Assembly (NCBI GenBank): GCA_045541915.1 | Contig: JAZQJZ010000037.1 | Location: forward strand, 1 to 64,000 | DNA: 64,000 nt | DNA from: RGIG5579 sp045541915 | Lineage (GTDB): Bacteria; Bacillota; Clostridia; Oscillospirales; SIG627 | Direction of reading: 5' to 3' | Shown: positions 31,074-40,132 of the stretch, piece by piece | Numbering within the stretch: the first letter of the stretch is position 1 | Layout: each line of letters starts with the position of its first letter | Notes under the pieces: model-generated | Database searches by the model: none | Told to the model about the DNA's origin: nothing | Seen by the model: the letters and a program-made list of their open reading frames with translations, nothing else | Made by a program: the position numbers and the translations under genes

Positions 31074-32744
31074 ATGGCGAAATTCGGAAAGAGCTTTTCT
31101 ATTTCCAGCTTTCTTTATGGCCTGGGAGAGCAGATCCAGTTCCGGCCGGAATCCACTTTTTCCTCTGATCGAAAGGAAGAAAAAAGGAACCCCATTCTGG
31201 AAAAATGGCACGATCGGATCCAGCCTTATAAATTGAAGGTGAAGGTCGCTTTGGCGAAAATGGCCGAGCAAAGTGCCATCCTTGCCATGTTTGACCGGAT
31301 GTGCCGGTGGTTTTTCAGTATGAGGATCCGTTCCTTTGGCATTTTCTTTTTCAGCAGCGGATTTTTGCAGATCATCTCTTATTTTCTCTCTTCTTACTAT
31401 CCGGTGTTTCCCGGAGATGAGAGCAATCTTCTGTTTGGTGTTGCCCAGATCTTTTTGACGCTTCTTTGTTCCTTTTCCAGGGGCGACGTTTGCGGTGCCC
31501 TTAAGCACAGTTTTTTGTTTCGGGTAATTCTGGAGCCGCTTTTTGGAATTCAGGAGGCGCAATTGCCCTCCGGAAAGAGCCGTGACGGTTTGATCCAAAT
31601 GCTCTTTCTCGGACTTGCTTGTGGCGTACTTTCTGTGCTTTTATCTCCGATTTTCTTCTTAAAACTGATATTTTGTTTTATACTGGTTTTGTCCATTCTG
31701 TTTTTTCCGGAGGCGGGAATGGCAACGGCTCTTGCCGGTTGTCTGTTTTTATCCCGAGAGGCGTTGTATCTTTTGATTGGGATTACCTTGGTTTCCTTTG
31801 CCAGCAAATGCGCTGTGGGCAAAAGAAGCTTTTCCTTTTCTGCTATGGATCTTCCCGTTCTGCTCTTCCTTTTGCCCCTGGGCTTTTCGGCACAAGGAAA
31901 ATTGGGCTCTTGTTTGGCTCTGTTTTTCCTTTATTTTTGTGTTTCCGGCCTTTTGCGGACGGTCTCCGGGCTGGAGCGGCTCAATGCTGTAGTTACAGCT
32001 TCGGCACTTTTGACCTCTGCTCTTCTGGTGATTCAACAGGCGCTCTTTTTTGTGCAGCCTTCTCTGTTTGTTCGCTTTCCCCATCTGGAGAGTGTCTTTT
32101 TCATCAAGCCCACTGTGGAGACCGGTATTCTGTTTGCTATGATGTGTCCTATGGCGCTGGTATCCACAAGAAAAAGCTTTCCTTGGCGAAAGAGACTGTT
32201 TGGCGGTATTTCCTTTTTGCTTCTTCTATGCGCCTTGGCGGTGATAGGAAGCAACAGTGTTTGGCTGGCCGCGATCATCGGTATTTGTGTGTATGTTCTG
32301 TTTTCACATCGGGCATCGCTGATCCTATTGTGTGTGTCTGGTCTTTCTGCCATCATTTTGCTTCACGTTTTGCCCCAGGCAATTTCGGTTCCGGTTTTGG
32401 AATGGTTTGGCTTGGAATCCGACTTTTTGCATCCTTCACTGGAAAAGAGCGAGAGTTTGCTGCAGTTTTTCTACGGTAACGGCGGTATTATCTGGTGCCT
32501 TTTGTTCTTTTTCCTTCTGGGATTTGTTTTGTATGAAACGGTTCGTTTTTGTACCGGGACCACACGGGAAGAGGCGCACTTTCAGGTTCTCGGTGCCTTG
32601 AGTGCTGTGGTGGTGTTTTTTTCCATCTCAATCCAAGAGGTGACTCTGGATGATCGGGTGATGGCTGTTTTTGTTTGTTTGATCGCGATCCCCCGGTCCG
32701 CTCGCCGCGCCGCCTTGCGGGAAGAGATCCGGTTGCCGTATTAG
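31074..32744 (+). CDS. O-antigen ligase/polymerase-like membrane protein
   Basis: This 556-residue protein has a cytoplasmic N-terminus of about 80 residues and then about twelve hydrophobic segments with a large extracytoplasmic loop. The general layout, including FFIKPTVETGILFAMMCPMAL and a late FFYGNGGIIWCLLFFFLLGF, is that of Wzy/O-antigen-ligase family proteins, but the match is by architecture. AAAGGAGG precedes the ATG, 18 bases after trmD. It is followed by two small membrane proteins, and the three may form a functional group. Confidence 0.6.
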   Translation: MAKFGKSFSISSFLYGLGEQIQFRPESTFSSDRKEEKRNPILEKWHDRIQPYKLKVKVALAKMAEQSAILAMFDRMCRWFFSMRIRSFGIFFFSSGFLQIISYFLSSYYPVFPGDESNLLFGVAQIFLTLLCSFSRGDVCGALKHSFLFRVILEPLFGIQEAQLPSGKSRDGLIQMLFLGLACGVLSVLLSPIFFLKLIFCFILVLSILFFPEAGMATALAGCLFLSREALYLLIGITLVSFASKCAVGKRSFSFSAMDLPVLLFLLPLGFSAQGKLGSCLALFFLYFCVSGLLRTVSGLERLNAVVTASALLTSALLVIQQALFFVQPSLFVRFPHLESVFFIKPTVETGILFAMMCPMALVSTRKSFPWRKRLFGGISFLLLLCALAVIGSNSVWLAAIIGICVYVLFSHRASLILLCVSGLSAIILLHVLPQAISVPVLEWFGLESDFLHPSLEKSESLLQFFYGNGGIIWCLLFFFLLGFVLYETVRFCTGTTREEAHFQVLGALSAVVVFFSISIQEVTLDDRVMAVFVCLIAIPRSARRAALREEIRLPY

Positions 32745-32759
32745 AATGGGAGGCAACGA

Positions 32760-33191
32760 ATGAGAGAAAAAAGAAAACAGGAAAGTCATCGTGTCTCTTT
32801 TTCCTATTTGGATGTGTTTTTTCTTCTGCTTGCGGGATTGATTTTAAGCTGCTTTGTCTACCTTGCCACGGTAAGCAGAAGCGGAGACGACGCGAAGGTC
32901 TATCGGGTGGATCTGGTGGCATCTTACGAGAGCGCTCTTGCCCACGCCATCCCTCAGGAAGGGCAAGCCTTATTTGACCGAAAGGGAGAAAAGATCGGAA
33001 GCATCGAAAGCGTTGGCGTTTATGAAGCAGAAGGCGAAAACGGCATTGAAACAGAGTTGTTTTTCGTGTGCTACATCGCGCAGAATGATTTGATCGAGGG
33101 AGAAGAGTTTACTCTGGAAACAATGGATTGCATTTGGGAAACCAAAATTGTATTTGTGAAACCGGAAGAGAAAGGAGAGGGAATGAAATGA
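32760..33191 (+). CDS. DUF4330-like single-pass membrane protein
   Basis: This 143-residue protein has a short cytoplasmic N-terminus, one transmembrane helix (about residues 17-40) and an extracytoplasmic beta-rich domain. This is the arrangement of DUF4330 proteins. It overlaps the next gene by four bases (ATGA) and follows the O-antigen-ligase-like gene by 15 bases. Function is unknown. Confidence 0.6.
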   Translation: MREKRKQESHRVSFSYLDVFFLLLAGLILSCFVYLATVSRSGDDAKVYRVDLVASYESALAHAIPQEGQALFDRKGEKIGSIESVGVYEAEGENGIETELFFVCYIAQNDLIEGEEFTLETMDCIWETKIVFVKPEEKGEGMK

Positions 33192-33652
33192 AAAAAAGAA
33201 AGATCGGTTTTTCCGTTCTGGATATGGTTCTTCTTGTGCTGGTAGCAATGTGCATTCTCTCTTCTGTTTTTCAAGAACAGATTCGCTCCTTTTTGGGGAA
33301 TCATAAGGAAGAGATGGCAGAGATCACCTTCCTTGTGGAAAACGTAACAACCACGGCCAAGAATCACCCTCTTGCCGGAGAAGAGGTGGTATTGGCCGAT
33401 ACCCACACCACCATCGGAACCCTTTCTTCTGTCACGGAAAACAAAAGCATTTATGAGAATGTTTCCAATCCGGACGATACGCTGGAAATTCTCACCCTGA
33501 CCTGTAAGGTTACCTGTGAAGTGGAAAAGACGGAAAGCGGCTATCAGCTGGATGGTATTTCTATCAAACCCGGCGCCACCCTTTCGGTGGAAACCCCCAC
33601 TGCAACCTTTGTGATGCTGATCACCATGGTTAAAACCGTGGAAAACAATTAG
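33188..33652 (+). CDS. DUF4330-like single-pass membrane protein
   Basis: This 154-residue protein starts MKKRKIGFSVLDMVLLVLV and repeats the design of its upstream neighbour: one N-terminal helix and an extracytoplasmic domain with IGTLSSV near the middle, where the neighbour has IGSIESV. The start at 33188 is set by the ATGA overlap and AAAGGAGAGGG. The two are probably distant paralogs. htpG follows after 29 bases. Confidence 0.65.
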   Translation: MKKRKIGFSVLDMVLLVLVAMCILSSVFQEQIRSFLGNHKEEMAEITFLVENVTTTAKNHPLAGEEVVLADTHTTIGTLSSVTENKSIYENVSNPDDTLEILTLTCKVTCEVEKTESGYQLDGISIKPGATLSVETPTATFVMLITMVKTVENN

Positions 33653-33681
33653 ATAGTAATGAAAACGGAGGAACGTTAAAT

Positions 33682-35517
33682 ATGAACGAAAACATTCGGA
33701 AAACCGGCGGTATCAGTGTAGATACGGAGCATATTTTCCCGGTTATTAAGCGCTGGTTGTATTCTGATAAGGATATTTTTTTAAGAGAGCTGGTTTCCAA
33801 CAGCTGCGACGCCGTCACCAAAATGAAACGGCTGGAGTCCTTGGGAAAAGCGGAGAATCAAGAGGAGTATCGAATTGATGTGATTTTGGATCCTGCCCTT
33901 TCCCAGATCCGCATTGTGGATAACGGAATCGGTATGACCTCTGATGAGATCGATCGATACATCAATCAGATCGCTCTTTCCGGTGCATTGGAATTCATCG
34001 AAAAATATGAGGGAGAAGAAGCGGCAAACAGTGGTATCATCGGACACTTCGGACTGGGCTTCTATTCTGCCTTCATGGTGGCAAAAACCGTGGAGATCAA
34101 TACTCTTTCCTTTGAAAGCGGCGCCAAAAGTGCCCTTTGGTCCTGCACCGATTCCGGTGAATATGAAATGAAGGAAGGAACACGCAGTGTGCGTGGCACC
34201 GAGATCATCCTTCACGTTACCGAAGAAGAGAAGGAATATTTGGATAAAGAAAAGATCCGTCGTGTGCTGGATACCTACTGCGCCTTTATGCCTGTTCCCA
34301 TTTATCTGACTGTGGTGGGTGAAAACGGAGGGGAGGAGCCCATTAACGATCCCAATCCCCTTTGGCTGAAGAACCCCTCGGAATGTACCGATGAGGAATA
34401 CAAGGTCTTTTATAAAAAAGTGTTCCACGATGAGAGGGACCCCCTCTTTTATATTCACATCAATGCAGAATTTCCTTTGAATTTTAAGGGTATTCTGTAT
34501 TTCCCCAAGCTTCAGGATGAATATGCCAGCCTGGAGGGACAGGTAAAGCTGTATTACAATCAGGTTTTTGTTGCAGATAACATCAAAGAGGTCATTCCGG
34601 AGTATATGATGCTTTTGCGCGGTGTTCTGGATTGTCCGGAGCTTCCCCTGAATGTTTCTCGAAGCTATCTGCAAAACAGTGGCTATGTCACCAAGATTTC
34701 CAATCACATTACCAAAAAGATCTGCGATAAATTCAATTCTCTTTTCAACAACGACCGAAAGGCCCTGGAGGGCTTCTGGGACGATGTGAAGCCGTTTGTG
34801 GAATACGGCTGTACCAGAGATCCTAAATTCTTTGACCGGATCAAAAATGTGATTCTATATAAGACCACCGAGGAAGAGTATTTAACGGCTCCTGAATACC
34901 TGGAAAAGAACCGGGGCAAAGGGGAAGAGAATACCATGTATTACACCAATGATGTTCTTCAGCAGGTGGGATATATCAATCTTTTCCGCGAGCAGGGGAT
35001 CTGCGTTGCTGTGATGGACGGCGTAATCGATTCCCGATTCCTCTCCTTCCTGGAAATGCAGGATCATGCCATCCACTTCGTACGCATTGACTCGGAAATG
35101 GATAAGGTGCTGAAGGCAGAGGAAAAGGCGGAGGAAAACGAGGCCTTAAGCGAAGTGTTCCGCCAGGTGGTTCCGGAAAAGGTCACGGTGGTTCAGGAAG
35201 TGATGAAATCCTCCAAAACTCCGGCGCTTCTCACCCTTTCAGAGGAAAAGAGAAGACTGGGAGAAATTCTGAAGCAGTACAGTGGCACCATACCCGGCAT
35301 TTCTGCGCCGGAAGATGAGGTCACCTTGGTGGTCAATATGAACTGTCCGCTCATCTCTCGCATTGCCAATCTTGCCGGGGATGAAAAGAGCCGGGAAAAA
35401 GCAAAGACCCTTGCCAGACAGGTATATATGATCGCGGTGATTTCTCAACGCAGCTTTACCCAGGAGGAATTGCAGGAATTTATTGATTCCAGCATTGATC
35501 TTTTATACAACGCATAA
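33682..35517 (+). CDS. htpG: Chaperone HtpG (Hsp90 family)
   Basis: This 611-residue ATP-dependent chaperone has the GHKL ATPase signatures: LVSNSCDAVTK, IVDNGIGMT and IGHFGLGFYSAFMVA. The middle domain has PLNVSRSYLQ with the catalytic-loop arginine. The C-terminal dimer domain follows. The length is normal. CGGAGG precedes the ATG. It is followed by cdaA after 24 bases. Confidence 0.96.
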   Translation: MNENIRKTGGISVDTEHIFPVIKRWLYSDKDIFLRELVSNSCDAVTKMKRLESLGKAENQEEYRIDVILDPALSQIRIVDNGIGMTSDEIDRYINQIALSGALEFIEKYEGEEAANSGIIGHFGLGFYSAFMVAKTVEINTLSFESGAKSALWSCTDSGEYEMKEGTRSVRGTEIILHVTEEEKEYLDKEKIRRVLDTYCAFMPVPIYLTVVGENGGEEPINDPNPLWLKNPSECTDEEYKVFYKKVFHDERDPLFYIHINAEFPLNFKGILYFPKLQDEYASLEGQVKLYYNQVFVADNIKEVIPEYMMLLRGVLDCPELPLNVSRSYLQNSGYVTKISNHITKKICDKFNSLFNNDRKALEGFWDDVKPFVEYGCTRDPKFFDRIKNVILYKTTEEEYLTAPEYLEKNRGKGEENTMYYTNDVLQQVGYINLFREQGICVAVMDGVIDSRFLSFLEMQDHAIHFVRIDSEMDKVLKAEEKAEENEALSEVFRQVVPEKVTVVQEVMKSSKTPALLTLSEEKRRLGEILKQYSGTIPGISAPEDEVTLVVNMNCPLISRIANLAGDEKSREKAKTLARQVYMIAVISQRSFTQEELQEFIDSSIDLLYNA

Positions 35518-35541
35518 TCAATTCAAACAAAGGGGCATTCT

Positions 35542-36429
35542 ATGATCAAAATCTTTGAGTATATCGGCGATTTCTTCCACTATCTCTGGAATCAGATCGC
35601 CTCCATCGGCATTGCTGATGTGGTGGATATCTTCATTGTTTCCATTCTCGTTTACTATGTTTTTATGTTTCTTCGTCAAAGAAGAGCAGGAAAATTAGCA
35701 CTGGGTATTTTTGCCATTCTATTGGTGATGTGGTTTTCCAATTTCACCGGCTTAAATGCGCTCAATTATATTTTGGAAACAGTGTTCGATGTGGGACTGA
35801 TCGCATTGATCGTCATTTTCCAGCCGGAGCTTCGAAGCGCCCTTGAAAAAATGGGCGGTAATTTCCGTAATCTGAAGAACATTGGCGAGGCACAGGAAAG
35901 TCACGATGAGAAGATGATTGAGGAATTGTGCCAGGCTGTTTCCGACCTTTCCGACAGCCGCACCGGTGCCCTGATCGTGCTGGAACGCACCACAAGGCTG
36001 GGGGATGAGATCCGTACCGGCGTGGAAGTGGATGCTGCAGTGAATAAGCACCTAATCGAAAATATTTTCTTCAACAAAGCGCCTCTTCACGATGGCGCTA
36101 TGATCGTGAGAGACGGCAGAATCCACGCTTGCGGATGCTTTCTTCCCTTGACAGGAAACCCCAATCTGCCCAATGAATTGGGAACGCGCCATCGCGCAGG
36201 TCTTGGCGTTTCTGAGATCAGTGATGCGTTTGTGATGATCGTTTCCGAGGAAACGGGTATGGTCTCGGTGGCGAAAAACGGTGAAATAGACCGCAGCGTT
36301 TCCATCCGGGTCCTTCGCCACCGTCTGATCAATGAATTTGGCGTAAAAAGAGAAAAGAAAAATAGAATTATAAAGAGAAAGGGGGATTCCAATGAACAGA
36401 AAAATTCCGGTAATCAAGAAGATCAGTAA
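35542..36429 (+). CDS. cdaA: Diadenylate cyclase CdaA
   Basis: This 295-residue membrane enzyme makes cyclic di-AMP from two ATP. It has three N-terminal hydrophobic segments (to about residue 90) and the DAC domain with APLHDGAMIV (DGA motif) and LGTRHRAGLG (RHR motif). c-di-AMP controls potassium transport and osmotic balance in Firmicutes. The window also carries trkA/trkH. Its last 38 bases overlap cdaR. Confidence 0.95.
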   Translation: MIKIFEYIGDFFHYLWNQIASIGIADVVDIFIVSILVYYVFMFLRQRRAGKLALGIFAILLVMWFSNFTGLNALNYILETVFDVGLIALIVIFQPELRSALEKMGGNFRNLKNIGEAQESHDEKMIEELCQAVSDLSDSRTGALIVLERTTRLGDEIRTGVEVDAAVNKHLIENIFFNKAPLHDGAMIVRDGRIHACGCFLPLTGNPNLPNELGTRHRAGLGVSEISDAFVMIVSEETGMVSVAKNGEIDRSVSIRVLRHRLINEFGVKREKKNRIIKRKGDSNEQKNSGNQEDQ

Positions 36430-37663
36430 GGAAGAAACCAAAAAAGAAAAAAACTACTCCTTTCTTGCCATTCTATTTTCTGTTTTTGTGGCACTGGTTC
36501 TTTGGTTCTATGTTCAGGAGGCCGAGGCCCCCGATTATAAGAAAACATTCAATTCTGTTTCGGTGGAAATGCAGTCTCTGTCCTCCTCCTTTTCTGTGAT
36601 CGACGGAGGAGAAAATACTGTCGATATTACCCTGATCGGAAAAAGAAGCGATCTGAATAAGATCAAAGCCAGCGATTTGGAAGCCTATTTGGATCTTTCT
36701 CACATCAACCAAGCCGGAACCTATCAGGCCGAGGTCAGTGTTCTGGTTCCGGAGGGAACAGAGCTGTTTGAATGCTTCCCCTTGAATGCCATCCTGTTTG
36801 TGGATCAGACTGTTTCGGTTTCTGTTCCGGTCAAGGTGGAATTGGGCAACTTCACCGGCGGTGAAAATATCGGTGTGGAGGCCCAGTCTGCGGTTTCTTC
36901 CGTCAATGTCAAGGGACCGAAAACCATTTTGGATCAAATTGATCACGCCAAGGTTTGCACCGGCGATTTGGGAGAAGTGACCGGAAGCTTTGAGAATAAT
37001 TTGAATTATGAGCTTTATGACGCCAACCAGAATGTGATCGATTCCCGCCATGTGATTCTGCCGGAGAAAAACGTAAAGGTGCAGTTTTCTGTTTACAAAA
37101 CCAAAACTGTACCGCTTACGGTGCAGAGCAAAAACGGTTGGTGGACTTCGGCAAATATGACCTATTCTGTTTCCCCCGAAAGCATTATCATCAAAGGAGA
37201 ACCGGCTCTGGTGGATGCGGTGGAATCTGTTCCTGCCATTACGGTGGATGAACATACCGTCGATTCCACACGCTTTACTGCCACGCTTGCTCCTTCTCAA
37301 CTGGAATTGCCGGAGGGGATCCGTCTGGGCGAAACTCTGGGCGATGTTTCCGTGAATCTCTCTCTTTCGGACAATGCCCAGAAAACACTGAAGATGAACC
37401 TGGATTCCAACCACGTGGTGGTAACACCTCCCAACGGAGATCTTCAATACCGCTTCAACAAAACTACATTGAGCTTTAAGGTTCGCGGCAGTCTTGCCAC
37501 CATCAACGAAGCTACTCTCAATGATTTTTATTTGAATATTGACCTTTCTGAGGTGCAGACAAAAGGGGAGATGGAAGTTCCCGTGCAGATTGTGCAGACC
37601 TCTGCCAGCGAAGGAAAATACTATACCGTCGGTTCTTATACCGTTAGTATTACCGTCTCTTAA
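36392..37663 (+). CDS. cdaR: CdaA regulatory protein CdaR (YbbR domains)
   Basis: This 423-residue protein has a basic cytoplasmic N-terminus, one transmembrane helix (about residues 25-44) and several extracytoplasmic YbbR repeats (for example YKKTFNSVSVEMQ and VDITLIGKRSDLNKI). It modulates the cyclase in other Firmicutes. GGGGG lies 6 bases before the ATG, inside cdaA. The glmM gene that usually follows is absent here; a terminator comes instead. Confidence 0.92.
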   Translation: MNRKIPVIKKISKEETKKEKNYSFLAILFSVFVALVLWFYVQEAEAPDYKKTFNSVSVEMQSLSSSFSVIDGGENTVDITLIGKRSDLNKIKASDLEAYLDLSHINQAGTYQAEVSVLVPEGTELFECFPLNAILFVDQTVSVSVPVKVELGNFTGGENIGVEAQSAVSSVNVKGPKTILDQIDHAKVCTGDLGEVTGSFENNLNYELYDANQNVIDSRHVILPEKNVKVQFSVYKTKTVPLTVQSKNGWWTSANMTYSVSPESIIIKGEPALVDAVESVPAITVDEHTVDSTRFTATLAPSQLELPEGIRLGETLGDVSVNLSLSDNAQKTLKMNLDSNHVVVTPPNGDLQYRFNKTTLSFKVRGSLATINEATLNDFYLNIDLSEVQTKGEMEVPVQIVQTSASEGKYYTVGSYTVSITVS

Positions 37664-37669
37664 TATAAT

Positions 37670-37717
37670 AAAAGGAAAAAAGCGTGCCATATTTGGCACG
37701 CCTTTTCCTTTTTTTCC
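37670..37717. terminator. Bidirectional terminator between cdaR and the small peptide gene
   Basis: AAGGAAAAAAGCGTGCC pairs with GGCACGCCTTTTCCTT around ATATTT. T runs follow on both strands. The minus-strand orientation ends five bases after the stop of the 29-codon gene. Confidence 0.9.
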
Positions 37718-37721
37718 TGTC

Positions 37722-37811
37722 TTAGCTGAAGCAGAAGAGCAGAATGACGACAGCGATCAGGATGATCCAGAGCAAAACATCTTTGCTGAAAAGATTGCAA
37801 GCGCAGTTCAT
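37722..37811 (-). CDS. Small 29-residue membrane peptide
   Basis: The 29-codon frame begins MNCACNLFSKD and continues as one hydrophobic helix rich in I, L and V, ending CFS. AAAGGGGT lies 6 bases before the ATG and a bidirectional terminator follows the stop. These flanks support a real gene. Upstream at 37859-37885 is a pattern like sigma-K promoters of sporulating Firmicutes. The short Cys-containing, single-helix design recalls small spore-associated peptides, but I cannot name a family. Confidence 0.65.
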   Translation of the reverse strand: MNCACNLFSKDVLLWIILIAVVILLFCFS

Positions 37812-37858
37812 AGTGTTACCCCTTTCTTTGATACCCACCCTTCTGGCAGGCTCATTGA

Positions 37859-37885
37859 TAGGATATGCCTTTTCGGGTATTTTGT
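37859..37885 (-). promoter_or_regulatory. Possible sigma-K-type promoter for the small peptide gene
   Basis: On the minus strand the sequence is AC, 16 bases, then CATATCCTA. This fits the Bacillus sigma-K consensus AC-N16-CATAnnnTA. It lies about 48 bases before the start codon. The consensus is short and chance matches occur. Confidence 0.35.
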
Positions 37886-37931
37886 GAAAGGATAAAAAGG
37901 GCAGGAAGAAAAAAGATTTTCCCAAAAAGAC

Positions 37932-37960
37932 TTGACAAAACGCCTTTCGGGAATTATAAT
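37932..37960 (+). promoter_or_regulatory. Promoter of tRNA-Leu
   Basis: TTGACA and TATAAT are separated by 17 bases and lie 16 bases before the mature tRNA. Confidence 0.94.
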
Positions 37961-37976
37961 AACCAATGTTCCCTAT

Positions 37977-38062
37977 GCGAGAGTGGCGGAACTGGCAGAC
38001 GCGCACGTTTGAGGGGCGTGTGGTATTACACTGTACGGGTTCAAGTCCCGTTTCTCGCACCA
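37977..38062 (+). tRNA. tRNA-Leu (anticodon GAG)
   Basis: This 86-base class II tRNA has a long variable arm. The acceptor GCGAGAG pairs with TTCTCGC, followed by A and an encoded CCA. The anticodon stem CACGT/GCGTG holds loop TTGAGGG, giving anticodon GAG for leucine. The T arm has GGTTCAAGTCC. It stands alone with its own promoter and terminator. Confidence 0.97.
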
Positions 38063-38066
38063 AGCA

Positions 38067-38097
38067 AAAGAGATACCGATTTTCGGTATCTCTTTTT
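38067..38097 (+). terminator. Terminator after tRNA-Leu
   Basis: AAGAGATACCGA pairs with TCGGTATCTCTT around a three-base loop and is followed by a T run. Confidence 0.93.
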
Positions 38098-38180
38098 GCT
38101 TTATTTGAAAAAGGGGGGACTATTTCTGCTGCTGAGGAGCAAGCCCTTTCTCTTGCATTACAATCGAACATAAGAAAATC

Positions 38181-38215
38181 AAAAATAAGCCGTGAATTCT
38201 CACGGCTTATTTTTG
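38181..38215. terminator. Bidirectional terminator at the end of the polysaccharide operon
   Basis: AATAAGCCGTGA pairs with TCACGGCTTATT around ATTC, with A/T runs on both sides. It lies directly after the stop of the last operon gene on the minus strand. Confidence 0.93.
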
Positions 38216-39373
38216 TTATTTCAGTCCGATCTGATCCAGAAAACGGTTCATTTGATCGGCTTTTGTTTTTTCTATTTTGGTATTGGCATAAATTTCGCTT
38301 TTTGCCATTTTTGCCACATTGGGGTCCAGTAGCATGAACCACCGTCTGACCTGCATGATAGGCATAAGAGAGGGGTGCTTTTCCAGGATCGGATAGTAAC
38401 GCTTTAATTTTTCAAATGGGATAAAGACTCTTGATAAGAGGTATCCGAATTTTCCACCCTTATTGGTTTGCTGGAGGACAACCCGGTTTCCGGTGGAGCC
38501 AAAGCTTCCTCCGGAAAGGAGAAAATCTTGCATTTGAAGGGAAAGGGAGTTGGGCTTGACCCCGTCAAACCAAACGTGGCTCAAGGAGCGACAGGCTTGG
38601 GCGAAGGTCAATAAGCCTCCCTTGGAAAGCAGGGCATCGCGCGCGGTAGGGTTTTCTTGCTCCATACGATCCAGAATCCACAGATCGAGAAACGGGCGAA
38701 TGCCGCAACCGCCATTTTCAAAATGCTTTGCCATATGGGCAATGTGATAGAAATAGAAATAAGCATCGCTCATTTCGTACTGATAATTGCTGTTTTTCCG
38801 TAGGATGGAGTGGCTCCAAACATCACGCAAAATAGCAATGGCCCCTTTTGCTCTTCCTTCCTCCACCAGGTCAAAATGAAGCTCAATATGGACCTTGGAG
38901 GGGCTGAACAAGGATACATCGTGAGTGGCTCGTTCTGTTTTCTTGTAGTGGAGGTGCTCCGACAGAAACAAAATGGCTCTTTCCAGATCCTCTTGGTGAA
39001 CCAGAATATCAATGTCACAACTGGTGCGCATCCAAGCTTCCGGGTAATACGCCTTCAAAACCGATCCCTTTAAAGGAAGAAAGGGGATTTTGGCCTGTTC
39101 CAGCGCTTGGCAAAGTGCTTCATATTCAAACTGGGTGCGTTCGTGGCGAAAGACTGCCATCAGAATGGATTTTTCCGGTTCGGTTTGGCGATCCGGAATC
39201 AAGTTGTTTTGCCTGAATCCCAGCCAGGCCAGGTGTGCCATATCATGCTTTTCTGCCAGCGTCAAGACTTCTTGTAGCTGCTGGGAAGAAAATACTTGTT
39301 CTTTGGGGATAGGTGTTCCACGGATCGCAGAACGAAGCAAAGAAAACAGGACAGATGCCGTTCTTGGATCCAT
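38216..39373 (-). CDS. Nucleotidyltransferase-fold protein (NTP_transf_5 type)
   Basis: This 385-residue protein has the motif FLPLKGSVLKAYYPEAWMR followed by CDIDILV. The Gly-Ser and D-x-D of that stretch form the active site of the polymerase-beta-type nucleotidyltransferase fold. Family members of this type are common at the ends of capsule and exopolysaccharide clusters but have no agreed reaction. AAAGGAG precedes the ATG. It is the last gene of the operon. Confidence 0.75.
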   Translation of the reverse strand: MDPRTASVLFSLLRSAIRGTPIPKEQVFSSQQLQEVLTLAEKHDMAHLAWLGFRQNNLIPDRQTEPEKSILMAVFRHERTQFEYEALCQALEQAKIPFLPLKGSVLKAYYPEAWMRTSCDIDILVHQEDLERAILFLSEHLHYKKTERATHDVSLFSPSKVHIELHFDLVEEGRAKGAIAILRDVWSHSILRKNSNYQYEMSDAYFYFYHIAHMAKHFENGGCGIRPFLDLWILDRMEQENPTARDALLSKGGLLTFAQACRSLSHVWFDGVKPNSLSLQMQDFLLSGGSFGSTGNRVVLQQTNKGGKFGYLLSRVFIPFEKLKRYYPILEKHPSLMPIMQVRRWFMLLDPNVAKMAKSEIYANTKIEKTKADQMNRFLDQIGLK

Positions 39374-39391
39374 CGTCCGAACTCCTTTCTT

Positions 39392-40132
39392 TTATGAGAG
39401 TGTGATTCCCTGATATTCGGCTTTCACCTTTTCATAGCTCTCTAAATTTCCAATGTCATAACGCTTTCCGGGCATCTCCATGGCGTATACTGTGCTTTGT
39501 TTGCAAAGCCAGGCAATGTAGCTTCCGGGCGCATCTGTGCCGCAACCGCAATCAATTCCTTTTTGCACCAGCTTTGCATCCTCCCCGGTATAATAATAAA
39601 AGGGAGGGCAGCACCAATGGGTAGCCGGAGTGAGAGATTTTTCTGTCATCAGGAGAATTTTATCGTTTTCGTCAATGGTGACCACACCGGATTTTATGAG
39701 TCTCTTTTCATCCGGTTCAAAATAGCGCATCACGCAGGAGCTTCTTTTTTCTTTGGCATAACGGATGAATGTTGTCAAGCTGAAATCCAGAACATTGTCT
39801 CCGGCGATCACAAGCATATCACCGTCAAGACCCAGGGTTTCAATGGCAAATTGAATGTCCTTCACCGCGCCGAGACGGGTTTCATTGGAATCAGTTCCGT
39901 CGTCCACCACTGTGATCTTCTGAGGCTTTGTTTTAGCCCAGGATTCAAAATGATGGGCATATTTGTGATTGGAGATGACCACATATTCATCCACTTCTTT
40001 TGCGGTATCAATGTCGTCCACCAGCCAATCAAGAATGGTTTTTTCACCCACCTTTAAAAGGGGTTTTGGATAGTTTTCAGTTAAAGGATAAAGCCTTGTG
40101 GCGTAGCCTGCCGCCAAAATCAAACACTTCAT
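39392..40132 (-). CDS. Sugar-1-phosphate nucleotidyltransferase
   Basis: This 246-residue enzyme has the nucleotide-binding loop AAGYATRLYPLTENYPKPLL and the metal/sugar region IAGDNVLDF, as in glucose-1-phosphate thymidylyl- and UTP-using transferases. It lacks the C-terminal extension of allosteric RmlA. Its ATG overlaps the stop of the GHMP kinase gene (ATGA), which suggests that it activates the sugar-1-phosphate made by that kinase. The base used is not readable. Confidence 0.85.
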   Translation of the reverse strand: MKCLILAAGYATRLYPLTENYPKPLLKVGEKTILDWLVDDIDTAKEVDEYVVISNHKYAHHFESWAKTKPQKITVVDDGTDSNETRLGAVKDIQFAIETLGLDGDMLVIAGDNVLDFSLTTFIRYAKEKRSSCVMRYFEPDEKRLIKSGVVTIDENDKILLMTEKSLTPATHWCCPPFYYYTGEDAKLVQKGIDCGCGTDAPGSYIAWLCKQSTVYAMEMPGKRYDIGNLESYEKVKAEYQGITLS

